Virus record (IMG/VR): IMGVR_UViG_3300005557_000003 | Span: 1 to 32,130 of that record | Strand: one strand, 5' to 3' | Source: a virus | DNA: 32,130 nt | Part shown: positions 14,479 to 20,999 of the stretch, in pieces | How the letters are laid out: each line of letters opens with the position of its first letter | How positions within the stretch are numbered: position 1 is the stretch's first letter | Notes under the pieces: model-generated | Told to the model about the DNA's origin: nothing | Database searches by the model: none | Seen by the model: only the letters and a program-made list of their open reading frames with translations | Program-made: the position numbers and the translations under genes

Positions 14479-15333
14479 TTAAATTAACGCGATCTTATAA
14501 CATTCGATAGGATTTTTCCTATAATTTTCTAATGGTATTCCTTCAAGTTCTGGGATGCTTGCGTAATCCACATTACCCTTTCTAACAAACTTAGATATTT
14601 TTATTCCAGAACCCTTTGAGTTTCTGGCACCTGACATAGCAATTAGGGTTTCTCTAATCTCTTTTTCCTTAGACTCTAATTCTTTTAATTTGTAGTCCAG
14701 CGATTTCCATTGATTAGCAGCTGTTTGCCAAAGCTCATCTGTTCTTTCAACATAATCTCTATCAGTCATTTTAGGAGCTGTCCATGATTGCATACATTCC
14801 CAAAATTCCTCTTCATTTTGCAACATTTTCTTGATATATTTATCATCACGAAAAACCTTAACCAACGTCCCTCGTGTTCCGTCGAAAGAAAAATAATAAA
14901 CCATGTCCAATTCACAAACCTCAAGTTGATGTTGCAGCTGAGGAATATACTTTTCTGGAACTTGACCAGATAACGCAATTGAGTGATCTTCTCTATTGGG
15001 GCATTTTATCTCAGCAATGTACTTACCCTCCGGATCAATGCCATCCAAAGAAGCCATCATATAGGAGATCGAGTTATGGAACTTCACCTGCGGCAAAAAA
15101 AAATGGCCAGTTATCTTCTCCAGTTCAAGACGCGCTGTTTCTTCTAGCGCATGACCCCTTTGCATCGACGTGTTGGTGGGAGTATTGGGCGAAAGACCTA
15201 ATTTTTCTTCCCAAAGCCGGTAAGGGGTTGAATAAGGAGATACATTCATTATGACTGGCGCATCGCTGGCGCCAATCTTGTTCTTTCTCATCTCTAACCA
15301 ATTCTGAGTATTTTGATTATATGTTGATTGCAT
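14479..15333 (-). CDS. YqaJ-type phage exonuclease
   Basis: 284 residues, the usual size for this family. Members of the YqaJ/lambda-exonuclease group degrade one strand of double-stranded DNA and feed a single-strand annealing protein. Visible motifs: IGASDA (20-25), PYSTPYRLWEEK (33-44), MQRGHALEE (57-65), then the PD-(D/E)xK core ASLDG (D97) and AEIKC (E108, K110), and QLQHQL (132-137). The C-terminal part is a charged helix followed by a short strand-rich tail. The ATG at 15333 overlaps the end of the RecT-like gene by 17 nt with GAGGA as ribosome site, so the two are made together as a recombination pair. Confidence 0.9.
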   Translation of the reverse strand: MQSTYNQNTQNWLEMRKNKIGASDAPVIMNVSPYSTPYRLWEEKLGLSPNTPTNTSMQRGHALEETARLELEKITGHFFLPQVKFHNSISYMMASLDGIDPEGKYIAEIKCPNREDHSIALSGQVPEKYIPQLQHQLEVCELDMVYYFSFDGTRGTLVKVFRDDKYIKKMLQNEEEFWECMQSWTAPKMTDRDYVERTDELWQTAANQWKSLDYKLKELESKEKEIRETLIAMSGARNSKGSGIKISKFVRKGNVDYASIPELEGIPLENYRKNPIECYKIALI

Positions 15334-16126
15334 CTTGTTCCTCGTCGTCAGTCACATTTCTGAGACTTACCTGATATTCTTCATGTTTAAGAATAGCAGC
15401 TTTCCTAATCCTTTCGAAAAGATTCGCTGGAATTTGCTCTATGCATTCAACATTGAAAGAAGATTTCTTCAGGTGAGACATCACTTGAGAACAATACGCA
15501 GGATCGCATCCATCGAATATCTCTTTAAGCTCATCAGCCTGATCTTGAGTGATCACGTCAGCTACAACTTCAATAACCTTTTCTTCTTTAAGGGAAGAAA
15601 ATTGGTTGCTTGAGATCTCTTTAAGCTCATCAAATGTATATCCAGCTCCACGGATAACATCAGGAAACAGTTGACGTGCCAAGAAAGACATTGCACGATT
15701 GTACAACATTGTTCCTGGATACTTTTCGTACATGTTCTTAGCAAGTCCCGCTCTCTTGGCATCATCCATCGAAAATGAAATGGTCCATGTGTCCCCATTA
15801 TCACCACGACGACCATGTAAAATACAGATATCGTTGCTGCTTTTAGGATCTTTAGTAATGCTATGTCCGCGCTGACGTATTAAAGCTGCCATAGATTCCG
15901 CTGGCATGCCTACTTTACCTTGGACATAGTAAAGACCCCCATTAAGGGCTTCGATTGAATCCATGCCCAAAGAACGGGCTTTTGAGATGATTGCAAAAAT
16001 GCCTTCATTACCCATCTTTGCATAATGAGGAGTTTTAAGAAGAGCTTGGCACATTTTATGAGTGCTTTCCACTTCCATTAATTGACGATTCATTTCATCT
16101 CCTGAATGTTGTGTTTGTAAAGTCAT
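15317..16126 (-). CDS. RecT-like single-strand annealing protein
   Basis: 269 residues. Features fitting RecT-type annealing proteins are the N-terminal helical part with GNEGIFAIISKARSLGMDSIEAL (about 43-65), GGLYYVQGKVGM, and the strongly conserved-looking MLYNRAMSFLARQLFPDVIRGAGYTFDEL (about 139-167). The last 100 residues are charged and helical and end in an acidic tail. RecT-like proteins coat single-stranded DNA and anneal complementary strands. Its partner exonuclease is encoded directly downstream with overlap. The start ATG overlaps the upstream gene's stop (ATGA), with AAGG before it. I am confident of the functional class, less so of the exact subfamily. Confidence 0.75.
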   Translation of the reverse strand: MTLQTQHSGDEMNRQLMEVESTHKMCQALLKTPHYAKMGNEGIFAIISKARSLGMDSIEALNGGLYYVQGKVGMPAESMAALIRQRGHSITKDPKSSNDICILHGRRGDNGDTWTISFSMDDAKRAGLAKNMYEKYPGTMLYNRAMSFLARQLFPDVIRGAGYTFDELKEISSNQFSSLKEEKVIEVVADVITQDQADELKEIFDGCDPAYCSQVMSHLKKSSFNVECIEQIPANLFERIRKAAILKHEEYQVSLRNVTDDEEQDAINI

Positions 16127-16356
16127 CTTAGTACCTTCCTTGTTATTGTGGGGTCATTTTCTGGTAAATATAATCCAACATGAAAACAAATTTCTGCCAG
16201 CGATCTCTCAAAGTTATCAATACTGAATTTATCTGTGGAATAGCATTGCTCCAACAGGTACTGTAACCAGTACTTGATCTCCTTAATCTTTTTCTCTTTA
16301 TCTCCACAGTCAAAACACTCTTTTTCTGAATATGGTTCTTCTAAATACATATACAT
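16123..16356 (-). CDS. Small hypothetical protein upstream of the recombination pair
   Basis: 77 residues with AGGAG before ATG 16356 and a 4-nt overlap with the RecT-like gene. It is acidic and helical and contains two cysteines close together (KECFDCGDKEKKIKEIK), which is too few for a standard zinc site. No family recognised. The coupling suggests it belongs to the same early operon as the annealing protein and exonuclease. Confidence 0.6.
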   Translation of the reverse strand: MYMYLEEPYSEKECFDCGDKEKKIKEIKYWLQYLLEQCYSTDKFSIDNFERSLAEICFHVGLYLPENDPTITRKVLR

Positions 16357-16421
16357 TTTTGGCTCCTGGTAGTGTACTTATTTTTTAAACTAATGTTTTT
16401 TAGTTTTGTTTTCTACAATCT

Positions 16422-16628
16422 TTACTCGGGGATGCTTAAAGATATCCCTAACATCACCGCCGAAATAATCGGATTTACACATGCAATTTTATTATCTTTG
16501 TGCTTCAACATCTCAATGGTTCCCTTATAAATAAGGATGCTACCCATTGAATCTGAAGGAATTTGCTCAGAATATTCTTCTATTAGCTTGATCACTTTCT
16601 TTTCGAATTCACCTATTGTCTTATACAT
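16422..16628 (-). CDS. Small hypothetical protein, first gene of the leftward operon
   Basis: 68 residues with AAGGCG before ATG 16628. The N-terminal half is a charged amphipathic helix (IGEFEKKVIKLIEEYSEQI) and the last 20 residues are hydrophobic (NPIISAVMLGISLSIPE), possibly a membrane contact. A 65-nt gap separates it from the next leftward gene. The promoter for this strand must lie in 16629-16800; none stands out. Function unknown. Confidence 0.55.
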   Translation of the reverse strand: MYKTIGEFEKKVIKLIEEYSEQIPSDSMGSILIYKGTIEMLKHKDNKIACVNPIISAVMLGISLSIPE

Positions 16629-16755
16629 TTATCGCCTTAATTATTTGGTTCTTCAGAAGCTACAACTCGATGCTTAGTCAGCAATTGCGAGGAGACTTTC
16701 TGTCTTGCTATCAAATGTACCAAATGGATGAATTAAACACAACAATAACTGCATG

Positions 16756-16794
16756 ATTGCCCAAAAACCAATAAGCGTATAACATGTCTGTACG
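16756..16794 (+). promoter_or_regulatory. Candidate promoter and overlapping operator of the regulator gene
   Basis: TTGCCC (16756-16761) and TATAAC (16777-16782) are 15 nt apart, a short but possible sigma70 spacing, 27 nt before the ATG at 16809. An inverted repeat GCGTA (16774-16778) with TACGC (16790-16794) covers the -10 box. An operator overlapping the promoter of a small HTH gene suggests autoregulation. Confidence 0.35.
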
Positions 16795-16808
16795 CGGAGG
16801 TGAAAATT

Positions 16809-17015
16809 ATGGATTTAAGAGAATACGTTTTCAGAAAAAGAACGACCTATGATGAATTGTGTAAAAAAGTTGGATGTTCAAGAAATCATCTAAACAGAGT
16901 AGGGACTGGTGGGAAAATTCCTAGCCTTGTTTTAGCAAAAGTTATTGAAATGGTTACCGAGGGAGAAGTCACAGTTGCAGAACTGTTAAATCCTAATAAA
17001 GAAGACAATAAGTAA
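16809..17015 (+). CDS. Small Cro/YdaS-like DNA-binding regulator
   Basis: 68 residues. I start at ATG 16809, with GGAGG ending about 8 nt before it, not at the alternative in-frame codon at 16800. The protein is one helix-turn-helix domain: TTYDELCKKVGCSRNHLNRV forms the two HTH helices, followed by a helix reading SLVLAKVIEMVTEGEV and the end AELLNP. This arrangement (short HTH, then an SxxLAxxIE-like helix, then V-x-x-x-ELL) is typical of Cro/YdaS-type small regulators. It lies alone on the plus strand between the leftward recombination operon and the rightward replication operon, so it probably sets the balance between the two. A minus-strand structured RNA candidate ends about 45 nt past its stop codon. 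Confidence 0.72.
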   Translation: MDLREYVFRKRTTYDELCKKVGCSRNHLNRVGTGGKIPSLVLAKVIEMVTEGEVTVAELLNPNKEDNK

Positions 17016-17059
17016 TTTTTTTTGTCTTGTGCAGAAAGCATCCAAAAAGATAATTTATC

Positions 17060-17096
17060 AAAAAAAACGACCGAAGCGGAGCCATCCACTTCGGTC
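17060..17096 (-). terminator. Strong intrinsic terminator, leftward
   Basis: Arms 17069-17080 and 17085-17096 pair over 12 bp around a 4-nt loop, followed on the minus strand by eight T (17067-17060). The single non-matching position is a G-U pair in minus-strand RNA but a C-A clash in plus-strand RNA, so the hairpin is suited to leftward transcripts. Confidence 0.85.
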
Positions 17097-17295
17097 TGAG
17101 GTACACTAAAAAACTGATTGAGCTCCAGCTTCCACACCGCTCAATCCAAAACCAATAACGTTTTGAAAGGGATTTTTTATAAAACCCCTTTGTTGACCAC
17201 GGCATCTTCATCAAAAGAGCCGTGTATTTGAAAATGAGGTATGCAACCCCCCCATTTTTGTTTGTTCAGTCTAAGTCATAAGCAGAGACTAAACG
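17061..17295 (-). ncRNA. Candidate structured small RNA with intrinsic terminator
   Basis: On the minus strand a TATAAT lies at 17307-17302, and a run of stable hairpins follows: 17224-17198 (CACGGC/GCCGTG with an inner TCTT/AAGA), 17191-17166 (AAAGGG/CCCTTT), 17146-17116 (perfect 8-bp GATTGAGC stem) and the terminator stem 17096-17069. A run of eight U ends the transcript near 17060. The estimated length is about 235 nt. No convincing protein is encoded. It could be an antisense or regulatory RNA of the control region. A -35 box is not evident, and the 5' end is inferred from the -10 box only. Confidence 0.5.
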
Positions 17296-17354
17296 TTTGA
17301 AATTATAAGGCTCGAATGAATTTAATTAAACAGAAAAAAACTAAGACTGAAAAT

Positions 17355-17387
17355 AAAAAAACCCTTTATGCCTTTCAGCATAAAGGG
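17355..17387 (-). terminator. Strong intrinsic terminator, leftward
   Basis: A perfect 10-bp stem, CCCTTTATGC at 17362-17371 with GCATAAAGGG at 17378-17387, has a 6-nt loop and is followed on the minus strand by seven T (17361-17355). There is no T run on the plus side, so it acts leftward. Confidence 0.85.
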
Positions 17388-17460
17388 CCTCATTATTAGG
17401 AAATAATGATTACCGACTTTTTCTTTACGTAGAGGCGGCTATGTTGTAACCGTATCTACA
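17355..17460 (-). ncRNA. Second candidate structured RNA, leftward
   Basis: On the minus strand, from right to left: a two-tier hairpin (outer GTAGA/TCTAC at 17429-17433 and 17455-17459; inner GGCTA/TAACC with one wobble, 17437-17441 and 17447-17451; symmetric 3-nt internal loop; 5-nt end loop), then a 7-bp hairpin (17391-17397 with 17402-17408), then a terminator hairpin and U run. The 5' end is unknown; no convincing promoter was found, and it may reach up to about 17600. It could be a separate small RNA or a leader or attenuator of a longer leftward transcript. Confidence 0.4.
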
Positions 17461-17545
17461 AAAGAGAATATGAATCCAGAAATTTAAATGGAAGAAAAAA
17501 AACAAAAAATGAAAAATTTCCCGTTCCTACAATTGAATAAGTTAG

Positions 17546-17560
17546 CCGGGATGTCGGAAA
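17546..17560 (-). repeat. 15-nt inverted copy of the sequence inside the initiator gene
   Basis: CCGGGATGTCGGAAA here is the exact reverse complement of TTTCCGACATCCCGG at 18053-18067. It lies 64 nt before the initiator's start codon in AT-rich DNA, where such a GC-rich match is unlikely by chance. It may be an initiator-binding site for autoregulation. Confidence 0.7.
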
Positions 17561-17624
17561 CATTATTTGAAAAACAAGATTTACAAATTTCTTAACGAAT
17601 TATTGAAAATAGGATTATTGAAAT

Positions 17625-18662
17625 ATGAAAAATGAAGAAAGAAAAGTTGGGGGATCATCAACTCCCCCAACAACTACACACTGCGAACTAGATGACCTAG
17701 ATGGCCTAGATCGTAGTAAATCAGATGATTTTGCGCAAGCAACAATTGAAAGATGCCCGCATGATGGAGAAAATCCTTTTGCCCAAATTAGTAGGGATCT
17801 CATAAGAAATAAGACAATCAGTTTGGAATGCAGGATGCTTATTATTTACCTCCTGAGCATGTCCGATAAATGGAAAATCAAAATGACTCATTTGGTTAAA
17901 GAGTTTAAGGATCAGTGTGGTAAGCACAAAGTTTATGAATTAATGAACGAGGCTATTGAAGCTGGGTATGTCCGAAGAGAAGTGGGTAAAACTGGTAATC
18001 TTAGAAGTTTTGTTAAATACTATCTCTCTGAATATCAGCAGTTCAAAAAATCTTTCCGACATCCCGGTTTTCGGGATCCCGAACTTCGGCGTCCCGAAAA
18101 TGAGGACGCTAAAGAAGTAACAATAGATAAGAATAAACAAATGAAGAAAGAACTTATGTCGGACCCTCCTGCGTCGGGCCGACTCGCGCACCTTTTTTTC
18201 AATACACTTCAGAATATCAATCCAACCCAGAAACTTCCAAACTTTGACAAGTGGGCTAAGGAGTTTGACAAGATGATGCGTATCGATGGGCGAACCGAAG
18301 AGGGGATTACTGCAGTGATCAAACACATGGTCCATCTTCACAAGACCACAGTTACGGGGTATACCTGGTTTACTTGGGTTCAGTCTCCCGAAAAGCTCAG
18401 GGAGAAATACGATAAGCTTTCGGTGGAGATGAATACTAAGTCGATTATTAAAGTAAATTCTCCCGAAAATGATGAAAAATTAGCAGAGAAAGTTTTGCGT
18501 AAGTTCTCTAATATAAAAGGCATAACAGTAGGTTATAACTACATTGAATTTGATAATGGTACCAATGCTATCCCTACACACTTGGAGTTTGGAAGCAAAG
18601 ATTTTACGCCGAATGTTTTAAAAGAAGTTAGAAAAAGAAATTTACCAACGGATGGATTATGA
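17625..18662 (+). CDS. Phage replication initiator (winged-helix, O/DnaD-like)
   Basis: 345 residues. Residues about 55-125 (FAQISRDLIRN, then LECRMLIIYLLSMSD, then VKEFKDQCGKHKVYELMNEAIEAGYVRRE) form the helix-turn-helix of phage replication proteins that choose between regular and stress promoters or bind the origin. A short linker follows with five-residue repeats (HPGFR, DPELR, RPENE). A helical domain (about 185-260: NFDKWAKEFDKMMRIDGRTEEGI, then GYTWFTWVQSPEKLREK) resembles the C-terminal part of O/DnaD-like replisome organisers that load helicase. The linker repeats are also DNA repeats, as in lambda O, where the origin lies within the gene. The 3' end overlaps the next gene as ATGA. 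The ribosome site is weak. Confidence 0.72.
   Translation: MKNEERKVGGSSTPPTTTHCELDDLDGLDRSKSDDFAQATIERCPHDGENPFAQISRDLIRNKTISLECRMLIIYLLSMSDKWKIKMTHLVKEFKDQCGKHKVYELMNEAIEAGYVRREVGKTGNLRSFVKYYLSEYQQFKKSFRHPGFRDPELRRPENEDAKEVTIDKNKQMKKELMSDPPASGRLAHLFFNTLQNINPTQKLPNFDKWAKEFDKMMRIDGRTEEGITAVIKHMVHLHKTTVTGYTWFTWVQSPEKLREKYDKLSVEMNTKSIIKVNSPENDEKLAEKVLRKFSNIKGITVGYNYIEFDNGTNAIPTHLEFGSKDFTPNVLKEVRKRNLPTDGL
18053..18183 (+). repeat. Iteron-like repeats, candidate replication origin inside the initiator gene
   Basis: Three consecutive 15-bp units start at 18060, 18075 and 18090, each with TCCCG(G/A) followed by a variable stretch. TCCCG at 18062 also pairs with CGGGA at 18072-18076. Further GTCGG/CCGAC motifs follow at 18158-18162 and in the palindrome GTCGGGCCGAC at 18173-18183. 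The cluster is GC-rich in AT-rich DNA. Repeats in the linker region of an initiator gene are the usual form of lambda-type and many Gram-positive phage origins. Confidence 0.6.
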
Positions 18663-18937
18663 AATTTATAAAGTACCTAGATGAAAAAAATGACGTTCTG
18701 AGATTCATACCGCTTACCTCAGTGCTAGAGCTAAGGAAATGGGTTCTGGAGGATGATTTGTTTGAATATAAAATCTACCTAACTGACGAAGAAGTTTTCG
18801 TAGTGACCTGCAATTCAGATTTTTGCGTTGCATTTGAAGCGTGGCTGGAGGGTATTCCTGTCAGAGACTGTACTCATGAAATGCCTTATGTTTCTTCTCT
18901 GTTTTATATAAACAAATATATTAAAATAAATGAATAG
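18659..18937 (+). CDS. Small hypothetical protein (MxFIK pair, copy 1)
   Basis: 92 residues with an ATGA overlap to the initiator gene. The pattern M-K-FIK, IPLTSVLELRK, then a strand-rich part and CNSDFCVAFEAWLEGIP is shared with the protein at 19271-19543 (M-Q-FIK, IPISRILEIK, CEMDWSAFTSWLSHG). Both look like small alpha/beta proteins that differ in the middle. The two flank a small HTH gene. No family is recognised. Cotranscription with the initiator suggests an early accessory role. Confidence 0.65.
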   Translation: MKFIKYLDEKNDVLRFIPLTSVLELRKWVLEDDLFEYKIYLTDEEVFVVTCNSDFCVAFEAWLEGIPVRDCTHEMPYVSSLFYINKYIKINE

Positions 18938-18971
18938 ATTTGTGAACTTAATTATGTAATAGGAGTAACTT

Positions 18972-19283
18972 ATGAATAAACTAGAAAGTTCAAAAGAAAA
19001 GATAGAAACATTAAAGAAGTTGAATCATACGTTTAACTTTCCGAATTTCGTCAGAGAACTTAGGTTGGCGCTTGGGGTGACTCGCAAAGTTATGTCCCAA
19101 GACTTAAAGATGTGCTACATCAAGCTTTACTATATCGAAAATGGGTCAGGAACCTACATCATTGAGGACAGATTCATAGAAAAGATTGCCAATTACTTTG
19201 GCATTCCATTTTCTGTGATGAAGGCCAAAGCCGAAAAATATTATCCCAGAAATAGAAAGGAGGGAGAACCATGCAATTCATAA
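18972..19283 (+). CDS. Small XRE-like DNA-binding protein
   Basis: 103 residues with AGGAG before ATG 18972. The middle reads FPNFVRELRLALGVTRKVMSQDL, then MCYIKLYYIENGSGTYIIEDRFIEKIANYFGIPF: a helix-turn-helix of the XRE type, with LRLALGVTRKVMSQDL and IKLYYIENG in the places of the two central helices and the usual ENG turn. The C-terminus is basic and helical. Such proteins bind operators as homodimers. Its position in the early rightward operon, between two paralogous genes, suggests regulation within the same operon. Its 3' end overlaps the next gene by 13 nt. Confidence 0.65.
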   Translation: MNKLESSKEKIETLKKLNHTFNFPNFVRELRLALGVTRKVMSQDLKMCYIKLYYIENGSGTYIIEDRFIEKIANYFGIPFSVMKAKAEKYYPRNRKEGEPCNS

Positions 19284-19543
19284 AACTTTGCCAATACAAC
19301 TCAGAGAGATTGATCCCTATATCCAGGATTTTAGAAATAAAATGTGTTAAGAGTCCACCTATGTCGAGAAACAGAATGGAGTTGAACCACAAGATAGAAT
19401 TTTCGGTGGATACTAGGAGCCCGATAGATGAGCCTTTTGAAAGTATAGCCTTCTGTTGCTGTGAGATGGATTGGTCGGCTTTTACTTCCTGGCTTAGTCA
19501 TGGAAACACAGAAGTTCATTCTATGGACGTAAATATTATTTAA
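19271..19543 (+). CDS. Small hypothetical protein (MxFIK pair, copy 2)
   Basis: 90 residues with a strong AGGAGGGAG ribosome site inside the end of the preceding gene. It is a diverged paralogue of the 18659-18937 protein: same length, same MxFIK start, IP-x-x-x-(V/I)LE(L/I), and a C-terminal half with C-x-x-D-(F/W)-x-AF-x-x-WL-x-G. Extra cysteines (CCCEMDW) occur at the conserved C. No known domain. An XRE-like gene lies between the copies. Confidence 0.65.
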   Translation: MQFIKLCQYNSERLIPISRILEIKCVKSPPMSRNRMELNHKIEFSVDTRSPIDEPFESIAFCCCEMDWSAFTSWLSHGNTEVHSMDVNII

Positions 19544-19557
19544 AAAGGAGCAGAGAT

Positions 19558-19902
19558 ATGGAAATTGATTACAGAGAAACCAAAGAGGTTGAAGAGTTTG
19601 CAAATAAATGTAACTTTTATTTTGATAAATTTATGGTGCCTTTTCATGCCTTAATGGATTCTTTCAGAAATGACATTAAGCATGATTTTCCCGAAGACGC
19701 ACCGGTTCACGAAGTGAAGCGAGTAATGTTCGAGGTGATGTTCAATCTATCAGTCAGCAACATAGTTAATTGCCTGATGAACATTTCGAAAGATCACAGG
19801 CTTCCGATTTTGGACAATTGTGTAGTTAACATCAAAGAGCATTTGGTGATTGCAGAAAGCAAAGAGGAGCCAAACCGAGAAGAAGACGAAAGGACAGAAT
19901 GA
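19558..19902 (+). CDS. Hypothetical helical protein
   Basis: 114 residues with AAGGAG before ATG 19558 and an ATGA overlap with the RusA gene. It is helical throughout. The centre contains FEVMFNLSVSNIVNCLMNIS and the C-terminus is highly charged (KEEPNREEDERTE). I do not recognise a family. The tight coupling to the resolvase gene suggests a DNA-metabolism accessory function, which is inference only. Confidence 0.6.
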   Translation: MEIDYRETKEVEEFANKCNFYFDKFMVPFHALMDSFRNDIKHDFPEDAPVHEVKRVMFEVMFNLSVSNIVNCLMNISKDHRLPILDNCVVNIKEHLVIAESKEEPNREEDERTE

Positions 19903-20654
19903 AAATAACAATTGAAGGAGCTCCATTGCCGAAAAGCAGACATAAGTGTGGCTGCCGTGGTGGTCGTCCAATTGTCTACGATCCTCAGATCAAAGATCAA
20001 ATGGAAGACGTTCGAAAGAGAATGCTAGAGGCTTGGAATGGGGCTTGGGAGAGTGAAAATGCTGAAATCGTCAAGGAGGCATCTAATTTGACCAAGGCTC
20101 AATCTTTTGAGGTGGGGTATACGTTCCTATTCCCTACCAATAAAAGTGAAGCTACAAGCAAAAAGAACGCTAAATTATGGGGTTTTCAATCGCATAATAG
20201 TAAACCGGATTTGGATAACCTTGAAAAGTTATATTCGGATTGTGGAAAAGGGATATTTTGGCAAGACGATAGCCAGATATCAATTTGCCACTCAAAAAAG
20301 TTATATTCAGAAAATCCTAGAACGGAAATAGAAATTATGGTTAAAGAAGGTTTGAAATTAGATCCGAATGTTGAAGCTGTATTTTTGGTTTTTGATCCAG
20401 AAAAGCTTCAAGCATTCCAAGAAGACTTATATAAATTCCTAGAGAATTGCCCTGCACTCTATGATTTGCGAGGAGAATCTTCATTGTTTGACGACAGAGA
20501 TAAAAAAGATAATTTTAAAACGCTAGCTAACTTACTTACACAGTTTGCTGGCAAATACGCAAGCGATCTCAAGAAGATACAAAATATTAAAATACAGGAT
20601 TCTGATGAACAAGAGGTTATCAAGGCAATTGAAGAGGGAAAATTTAATATTTAA
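19899..20654 (+). CDS. RusA-family Holliday junction resolvase with C-terminal extension
   Basis: 251 residues, about twice the usual 120. RusA enzymes cut four-way DNA junctions made by recombination or stalled forks. The N-terminal 145 residues hold the family's signature: KPDLDNLEK (D104 and D106) and WQDDSQI (D123 and D124), the usual catalytic aspartates, with the start MKITIEG-x-PLPKSRHK before a basic region. An insert of about 30 residues occurs between the first strand and the core. Residues about 150-251 are an extra charged, helical segment (LQAFQEDLYKFLENCPALY onward) with no recognisable domain. It likely processes branched replication intermediates before packaging. It overlaps the upstream gene by 4 nt. 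Confidence 0.88.
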   Translation: MKITIEGAPLPKSRHKCGCRGGRPIVYDPQIKDQMEDVRKRMLEAWNGAWESENAEIVKEASNLTKAQSFEVGYTFLFPTNKSEATSKKNAKLWGFQSHNSKPDLDNLEKLYSDCGKGIFWQDDSQISICHSKKLYSENPRTEIEIMVKEGLKLDPNVEAVFLVFDPEKLQAFQEDLYKFLENCPALYDLRGESSLFDDRDKKDNFKTLANLLTQFAGKYASDLKKIQNIKIQDSDEQEVIKAIEEGKFNI

Positions 20655-20658
20655 ATTT

Positions 20659-20757
20659 ATGTCAAAAAAAGAGTTAGCTGCAATTATGACTGTAAGTCTT
20701 GTATTAACCGTTTGGTTTTTTTGGCTCGTATGTATGCTTCAAGGAATTATGTTATGA
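20659..20757 (+). CDS. Tiny single-membrane-segment protein
   Basis: 32 residues from ATG 20659. After a short charged start (MSKKELAA) nearly the whole chain is hydrophobic (IMTVSLVLTVWFFWLVCML), one membrane segment. The stop overlaps the next ATG as ATGA. No clear Shine-Dalgarno precedes it. Tiny membrane proteins at such coupled positions occur several times in this genome. Function unknown. Confidence 0.5.
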   Translation: MSKKELAAIMTVSLVLTVWFFWLVCMLQGIML

Positions 20758-20999
20758 AAACGGTGGAATCTCATTTTTTGGCAGTATATATGGCGTCTTC
20801 GGCTGCATGTGATCTCTTAGAGTTATTGCCAGATGCAGATTTGGTAGTGGATCTAGAAGAAATATTACAATCCCAATTAGATATTTTCTCCCATATGGTT
20901 GAGGAGAAACATTATGGAACAAACAATCTAACCGATTTTATTTCTCATACGCAAGAGATTAAAAGACAGGCCTTAAGGTTAAAAGGGGGTTATTGTTGA
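20754..20999 (+). CDS. Small acidic hypothetical protein
   Basis: 81 residues from ATG 20754, which overlaps the stop of the tiny membrane protein; an upstream TTG start is less likely because it would read through that gene. The protein is helical and contains LELLPDADLVVDLEEILQ, and is strongly acidic in its first half. No family recognised. Confidence 0.6.
   Translation: MKTVESHFLAVYMASSAACDLLELLPDADLVVDLEEILQSQLDIFSHMVEEKHYGTNNLTDFISHTQEIKRQALRLKGGYC

Noticed and set aside
16993-17214. Minus-strand frame within the structured RNA candidate
   Set aside because: It spans several hairpins and the terminator and yields an odd Trp/Phe/Lys-rich peptide without a ribosome site; an RNA explains the region better.
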